From Deltaproteobacteria bacterium (lineage in GTDB: Bacteria; Desulfobacterota; Syntrophia; Syntrophales; UBA2210), in contig JAFGSH010000118.1 in assembly GCA_016934695.1 (NCBI GenBank), forward strand, positions 1 through 9,501: 9,501 bases of DNA, read 5' to 3'. Under the pieces are notes generated by a model. That model saw only the letters and a program-made list of their open reading frames with translations. It made no database searches and had not been told where the DNA came from. The position numbers and the translations under genes are program-made. Numbering within the stretch: the stretch's first letter is position 1; each line of letters opens with the position of its first letter. Below are positions 5,475 to 9,501 of this stretch, one piece after another.

Positions 5475-7049
5475 TCATATCAGGGTCATTCCCTCATAGC
5501 GCGCGCGGAGGGCACCGTCCAGCCCCTCACGGTCCATCTTTACCGCGAGGGGGAGGTACTCCATGATATCCCCGGCCGTTATACCGTCCTCGCCCTCGCA
5601 TTCAGCGGCGAGGTCCCCGGCGAATCCGTGCATGAAGACACCCTTTCTGACGGCGTCTTCGAGGGAGAGGCCCAGGCCGAGCATCGCGGCGATCGTCCCG
5701 GCGAGGACGTCCCCCGATCCGGCCGTCGCCATCCCCGGATTGCCGCTGAGGTTGATGAAGACCCTCCCGTCGGGATATCCGATCAGGGAGTGCGCCCCCT
5801 TCATGACGATGATCGCATGCAGGTCGGCGGTTGCCTTCTGTAGCACCTCTATCCGGTTTGACCGTATCTCTTCGACGCCGATCCCGGTGATCCGGGACAG
5901 CTCACCCATGTGTGGGGTCAGGATCGTCGGCGCTTTTCTCTCTTGTATGACCTTAAGGTCCTCGCACAGGGCGGTGATCCCGTCCCCGTCCACGAGGAGG
6001 GGGATTTCGATTCCGCGGGCGAGGTCACGGGCCAGTTCCTGGGTCTCCTCGTCGAGAGACAGCCCCGGTCCTAGGACGACCATATCCACCTGCTTCGAGA
6101 GCTCCAGGAGAGACTCCTTATTGGCGAGAGCTATACTCCCGGCTGAAGTCTCCTCCTGGGGGATGAAGACGATCTCACTCCCCGATCCCGCCAAGTGCGG
6201 CACGATCGACCGCGGCGCGGCGAGACGCGAATACCCCCCGCCCGCCTTCAGGAAGGAGAAGGCCGCGAAATGCGGGGCGCCCAGGTAGCCGGCGGCCCCG
6301 GCGACAAAGAGGACGTCGCCGAAGTCTCCCTTATGCCCATCGACCCTCCGAGGGGGGAGCGCCGGCGGGTCGTTGATCTCGACGCGGACGGAATCGTCGT
6401 TGTAGTGCGAAGGGGGGAAGGAGATATGGGTGACGTACAGCCGCCCGCAGAGTCCGTGCCCCGGAAAGAGGAGATTCCCCACCTTGGGGAGACCGAATGT
6501 CACCGTCCAGCCCGCCTGCACCGCCGCCCCCATGACGATCCCCGTGTCGCCGTTCACCCCGGAGGGGATATCGACGCTGAAGACCGGCTTTCCGGCTCCG
6601 TTTATCAGTTCTATGACCTCCCGGTGGAGGCCAGAAACCTCCCGCGCGAGACCTGTCCCGAAGATCGCATCGACGATCGCATCGCATCCGGAGACAGCTG
6701 CCTCCGCGGAGGCAGCGTCCTTGAGTTCCTCGACGGGGAGGGAGAGCCGTTCGATAATGGCGAGATTCATCGCCGCGGCACCCGTAAAGCGTCTGCGGTC
6801 GCCGATAATGCAGATCCGTACGTGCCCTCCATTCGAATGGATCTTCCGGGCGATGACGAAGCCATCGCCTCCGTTGTTCCCTGTGCCGCAAAAAACAACG
6901 AATCTACGGTTCTGCACACCGATTTCGCTCTGTATCACACCGTACGAGGCGAGGCCGGCATTTTCCATCAGCAGTTCGTCCCCTATGCCGAACCGCTCGA
7001 CAGCGGTCCGGTCAAGCTCCCTCATCCGATTCACACTGCTTACCTTCAT
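5475..7049 (-). CDS. nnr: Bifunctional NAD(P)H-hydrate repair enzyme (epimerase + ADP/ATP-dependent dehydratase)
   Basis: 524 residues from the ATG at 7049. An in-frame ATG at 7106 overlaps the predicted -10 box and lacks a ribosome-binding site, whereas GGGGGAG at 7057-7063 lies 7 nt before 7049. The N-terminal YjeF_N epimerase half (about 1-215) shows LLMENAG (27-32), CGTGNNGGDGFVIAR (54-68), DAIFGTGL (127-134) and SVDIPSGVNGDTG (158-170). The C-terminal ribokinase-like dehydratase half (about 232-505) shows HKGDFGDVLFVAGAAGYLGA (239-258), GPGL, LTPHMGELSRI (377-387), VMKGAHS and NPGMATAGSGDVLAGT (437-452), with catalytic D447. Together they epimerise and dehydrate damaged NADHX/NADPHX back to NAD(P)H in the cytoplasm. 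Length and domain order match standard Nnr. It is transcribed alone, divergent from the RND gene and convergent with the exchanger. Confidence 0.96.
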   Translation of the reverse strand: MKVSSVNRMRELDRTAVERFGIGDELLMENAGLASYGVIQSEIGVQNRRFVVFCGTGNNGGDGFVIARKIHSNGGHVRICIIGDRRRFTGAAAMNLAIIERLSLPVEELKDAASAEAAVSGCDAIVDAIFGTGLAREVSGLHREVIELINGAGKPVFSVDIPSGVNGDTGIVMGAAVQAGWTVTFGLPKVGNLLFPGHGLCGRLYVTHISFPPSHYNDDSVRVEINDPPALPPRRVDGHKGDFGDVLFVAGAAGYLGAPHFAAFSFLKAGGGYSRLAAPRSIVPHLAGSGSEIVFIPQEETSAGSIALANKESLLELSKQVDMVVLGPGLSLDEETQELARDLARGIEIPLLVDGDGITALCEDLKVIQERKAPTILTPHMGELSRITGIGVEEIRSNRIEVLQKATADLHAIIVMKGAHSLIGYPDGRVFINLSGNPGMATAGSGDVLAGTIAAMLGLGLSLEDAVRKGVFMHGFAGDLAAECEGEDGITAGDIMEYLPLAVKMDREGLDGALRARYEGMTLI

Positions 7050-7056
7050 CACCGAT

Positions 7057-7063
7057 CTCCCCC
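7057..7063 (-). promoter_or_regulatory. Ribosome-binding site fixing the nnr start
   Basis: On the minus strand GGGGGAG lies 7 nt before ATG 7049. This favours the MKVSSVNRMRELD start over the in-frame ATG 57 nt upstream. Confidence 0.7.
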
Positions 7064-7104
7064 GTCTGGATAGTGCACTCGCATAGATTTCCAACACATA
7101 TCCC

Positions 7105-7134
7105 ATACTAGATGATCCCTGCCCGGAAAAGCAA
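7105..7134 (-). promoter_or_regulatory. Candidate sigma-70 promoter for nnr
   Basis: On the minus strand, TTGCTT (7129-7134, 4 of 6 matches) and TAGTAT (7105-7110, 4 of 6 matches) are 18 bp apart. Transcription would begin near 7098, about 50 nt before the chosen ATG. Motif-based only. Confidence 0.35.
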
Positions 7135-7148
7135 GGGATAAAAATCAG

Positions 7149-7177
7149 TTGACATCAGGGTCGGATACAGGTACTCC
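7149..7177 (+). promoter_or_regulatory. Candidate promoter for the RND exporter gene (perfect -35, poor -10)
   Basis: TTGACA at 7149-7154 is a perfect -35 hexamer preceded by an A/T-rich stretch (7138-7145) that could act as an UP element. At 17-bp spacing the -10 position is TACTCC (7172-7177), only 2 of 6 matches, so the promoter would be weak or need an activator. It lies between nnr and the RND gene with no other signal in the 176-bp gap. Confidence 0.3.
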
Positions 7178-7225
7178 ATCGGGACAAAACGGCATCACAT
7201 CCCCCATTCCCCGGCTGGGTCCCTT

Positions 7226-9501
7226 ATGAACAGATACATCCTCCTTGTCCTGCGAAGACCGGTCCAGACGCTGATCGCGCTGGCCGTCATGACGGCGCTC
7301 CTGGTCCCTGGTATCCTCCGTCTGGGATTCGACAACTCCGTCGAATCCTTCATGCCCAAGAATGACCGTGAATATATCTACTACAACAAACTGAAGGAGA
7401 TCTACGGCGATAACGGCCGCTTCGCCATCATGGCCGTCTCCTCCGACGATCTGTGGAGCGGAGAGACCTTTCGAAAACTCGACCGCCTCCTTGCCGACCT
7501 GGAGGAATACGAGGACTTCGACAAAGAGCGGGAGACAGCCCGCCTGAAGCGGTTCGACGCAATCGCCTCGCGGGGAGAGGTCCGGTTCGGCGATCTGCTG
7601 GCGGCATTCGAGGATGATTCCCCCTTCCGGAGACTGCTGGCACGGCAGACGGGGACATCGGACACGACCGATTTGATCAGCGCGCGCGGGCTCAGGAAAC
7701 TGCGCGCCGGGATCCTCCATTCCATGGACCTCAAGAGGCAGGAGATCGTGGATACCATCATCTCCCCCCTGACGGCGGAAGACATCAAGGGGGAGAACGA
7801 CACCCTCGAGACGTATGACCTCGTCGAAAAGGATGAAAGCGGGGAGCGGATCCTTCCCTCGTCGGAAGAGGAGTTCGACCTCTTCAGGCAGCGGCTGGAG
7901 CGGAACCCCTCATTCGACAAGGGACTCTACAGCAGGGATCCCGAGACCGGGGAGATAACCGATTTCTGTGTCGTTATCAAGTTCATCAACCTGGACGACC
8001 AGGATCCTGCCATACGGGAGATGACGGAGATCGTCGACCCCTACCGAGGCGCATTCACCATCGTATCTTCGGGCGTCCCAGTCGTGAACATGTGGATCAA
8101 CATCTACATGCACGCGGACCTCTTCAGGAACATACCCCTCGTCCTCCTGGTCGTCGTCGTCGTCTTCTACATCAATTTCCGGTCGGTCCGCGGCGTGATC
8201 CTCCCCTTCGTCACGCTCGGACTGGCGGAGCTGTGGATACTGGGACTGATGGGATACATCGGATACCGGATCACCCCCGTCGGCGTCTCCATCCCCCCCC
8301 TGATGATCGCTGTGGGGAGCTCCTACGCCATCCACCTGTTGAACCAGTACTACGCCGATTTCGACGCCATCATGGCGATGGAGAAGCGTGCGGGGCTCTA
8401 CGAGTCGATGACCCACATATCACTGACCGTCCTCCTGGCCGGTCTGACCACCTTCATCGCCTTCGTGACGCTGGCGACCAGCCAGGTCTCGGCCATCCGC
8501 GAGTGGGGGATTGCTTCCGCCATCGGGGTCATGTTCGCCGTCTTCATCTCCTGCTCGCTGATCCCCGCCTCTCTTGCCCTCCTCCCGGGGACAAGGCCTT
8601 CCGCCCTCTTTCACAAAGGCAAGGCGAAAACAACGGTGGTCGACCGGATCATCGCCCTGATGGCAAAGGGCGCCATGGTTCATCACAGGACGGTCCTGAT
8701 CGTCGTCGGGATCCTCATCACCGTGTCGCTGGCGGGGGTGTCCCGGATCAACATAGAGACCGCCTTCCTGAACTACTTCCGGGAACACGATCCGGTCAAG
8801 CTGGAGACGGAGGCCATCGGCGACAAGTTCGGCGGGGGGTGGGGGTACGACATCGTCATCGACTCGGGGAGGGTCGACGGGGTCAAGGACCCGGAATTCC
8901 TCGCCATGATCGAGGAATTCCGGGAGTGGTTGATCTCCGACGCAAATTCCCACCTCAATATTGGGAGAACCGAATCTTTCTCGGACTTTATCAAGACCAT
9001 GCACATGGCGATGAACAACGACGATATCTCCTTCTATAGGATCCCTGAAAACCGGTGGGACATCGTCGATTACCTGGAGATATACTCCGGTGGTGACGAG
9101 GACTCGGACGGCAGGTTCGACGAGTTTGAGCCCTTCGTCGATATTGACTTCAGAAACTGCAACCTGTTGGCACGGCTGTGCGAAAAGGAAGAGTACCACG
9201 TTGGAACGACGGAGATCAGCAGAATCGCCGGCGATATAGCGGCACACCTGGACGAGACCCTGCCGGAGGGGGTCTCCTACACCATCAGCGGCTTCCCCAT
9301 GATGAACGTCAAACTGGTCCACTATATCGTCACGGGTCAGCTGCAGAGCCTCTTCCTCTCGCTCCTGATCGTCGGTCTGATCGTCGCCCTGCTCTTCCGT
9401 CAGATCAAGGCGGGTCCCCTGGCCCTCATACCGATGAGTGTCGCCGTCATCATCAACTTCGGTATCATGGGGTGGCTGCGCATCAACCTGGATATGGCGA
9501 C
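7226..9501 (+). CDS. RND-superfamily exporter (MMPL/HAE3-like, COG1033 type), 3' end beyond window
   Basis: Open without a stop for 758 codons from ATG 7226 to the right edge; an in-frame TAA at 7139 and no other in-frame start in between fix the ATG. Topology follows the RND plan. TM1 is at about 13-29. A large first extracytoplasmic domain runs about 30-300, opening with FDNSVESFMPKNDREYIYY. TM2 to TM6 fall in about 303-455, including GSSYAIHLLNQYY (364-376) in TM4. After a cytoplasmic linker, TM7 is at about 488-506. The second extracytoplasmic domain is at about 507-704, and TM8 (709-724) and TM9 (731-750) follow before the cut. Such proteins export lipids or hydrophobic compounds across the inner membrane using the proton gradient; the substrate here is unknown. 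The TM4 Asp of classical MmpL/RND proton relays is replaced by S366. Residues 624-635 form an EF-hand-like acidic loop. Upstream of the ATG there is no good Shine-Dalgarno. Confidence 0.93.
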   Translation, partial: MNRYILLVLRRPVQTLIALAVMTALLVPGILRLGFDNSVESFMPKNDREYIYYNKLKEIYGDNGRFAIMAVSSDDLWSGETFRKLDRLLADLEEYEDFDKERETARLKRFDAIASRGEVRFGDLLAAFEDDSPFRRLLARQTGTSDTTDLISARGLRKLRAGILHSMDLKRQEIVDTIISPLTAEDIKGENDTLETYDLVEKDESGERILPSSEEEFDLFRQRLERNPSFDKGLYSRDPETGEITDFCVVIKFINLDDQDPAIREMTEIVDPYRGAFTIVSSGVPVVNMWINIYMHADLFRNIPLVLLVVVVVFYINFRSVRGVILPFVTLGLAELWILGLMGYIGYRITPVGVSIPPLMIAVGSSYAIHLLNQYYADFDAIMAMEKRAGLYESMTHISLTVLLAGLTTFIAFVTLATSQVSAIREWGIASAIGVMFAVFISCSLIPASLALLPGTRPSALFHKGKAKTTVVDRIIALMAKGAMVHHRTVLIVVGILITVSLAGVSRINIETAFLNYFREHDPVKLETEAIGDKFGGGWGYDIVIDSGRVDGVKDPEFLAMIEEFREWLISDANSHLNIGRTESFSDFIKTMHMAMNNDDISFYRIPENRWDIVDYLEIYSGGDEDSDGRFDEFEPFVDIDFRNCNLLARLCEKEEYHVGTTEISRIAGDIAAHLDETLPEGVSYTISGFPMMNVKLVHYIVTGQLQSLFLSLLIVGLIVALLFRQIKAGPLALIPMSVAVIINFGIMGWLRINLDMA
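8150..8164 (+). repeat. (GTC)5 trinucleotide repeat inside the RND gene
   Basis: Five perfect GTC units encode V309-V313 in TM2. Gain or loss of units would stay in frame and only lengthen or shorten the Val run. Probably just codon bias over a poly-valine helix. Confidence 0.5.
9095..9130 (+). other. EF-hand-like DxDxDG loop in the RND periplasmic domain
   Basis: Residues 624-635 read DEDSDGRFDEFE. This places D at loop positions 1, 3, 5 and 9, G at 6, a hydrophobic residue (F) at 8 and E at 12, the spacing of a canonical EF-hand Ca2+-binding loop. F at position 8 and P at position 13 deviate from the strict pattern, and flanking helices cannot be judged from sequence alone. It lies between TM7 and TM8, which is extracytoplasmic in RND proteins. 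Confidence 0.55.

Noticed and set aside
5482..5494. AGGG-TCATT-CCCT hairpin as an exchanger terminator
   Set aside because: Only a 4-bp stem, no T-tract, and it lies inside the nnr coding end.
8420..9322. 300-codon minus-strand and 8092-9039 plus-strand open frames over the RND gene
   Set aside because: Both are compositional shadows of the RND coding frame, which is open throughout and shows RND membrane segments.
1..9501. Mobile element, phage, toxin-antitoxin, defence island or CRISPR
   Set aside because: No transposase, integrase, long repeats, repeat-spacer pattern or nuclease/toxin motifs were seen on either strand; composition and coding density look uniform.

Overview
The window looks like ordinary chromosome from a GC-rich bacterium. 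It is densely coding, genes have clear Shine-Dalgarno sites, and there is a bacterial lipobox lipoprotein. The gene mix is a DUF2959 lipoprotein, a half-size GDT1/UPF0016 transporter, a bifunctional NAD(P)HX repair enzyme, a COG1033-type RND exporter and an archaeal/deltaproteobacterial style HD phosphohydrolase. This suggests a Desulfobacterota (old Deltaproteobacteria, perhaps Syntrophales-like) lineage. That placement is inference from protein flavour, not a phylogenetic result. I found no rRNA, tRNA, CRISPR, IS element, integrase or phage gene.

Layout. (1) Positions 1-2209, minus strand: a tight three-gene operon read right to left. It comprises a class I/II PLP aminotransferase, a stand-alone mannose-6-phosphate-isomerase-type cupin (ATGA overlap with the aminotransferase), and an RNase Z-like metallo-beta-lactamase-fold hydrolase that runs off the left edge. 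(2) Positions 2210-2524: a divergent intergenic region with a plausible sigma-70 promoter facing each way and a dyad-rich leader. (3) Positions 2525-5468, plus strand: four co-directional genes with 34-81 bp gaps, probably one operon. They encode an HD-domain phosphohydrolase, a 90-residue GDT1/UPF0016 cation transporter half, a DUF2959 lipoprotein, and a CaCA-family Na+(H+)/Ca2+ exchanger. (4) Positions 5475-7049, minus strand: bifunctional NAD(P)H-hydrate epimerase/dehydratase (nnr), converging on the exchanger with only 6 bp between stop codons. (5) Positions 7050-7225: divergent promoter region. (6) Position 7226 to the right edge, plus strand: the first 758 codons of an RND-superfamily (MMPL/HAE3-like) inner-membrane exporter.

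How the genes may work together. The best-supported theme is divalent-cation handling in region 3, where two unrelated membrane transporter families known for Ca2+/Mn2+ movement share a transcript with an envelope lipoprotein and an HD hydrolase. The RND exporter further right has an EF-hand-like acidic loop in its predicted periplasmic domain, which may also respond to Ca2+. The two minus-strand units look like metabolism and housekeeping (amino-group transfer, sugar-phosphate isomerisation or a cupin of unknown substrate, a hydrolase, nicotinamide cofactor repair).

I see no clearly novel multi-gene system. The most interesting items are the cation-transport operon, the EF-hand-like loop, and non-canonical residues in the ion-binding or proton-relay motifs of two transporters.
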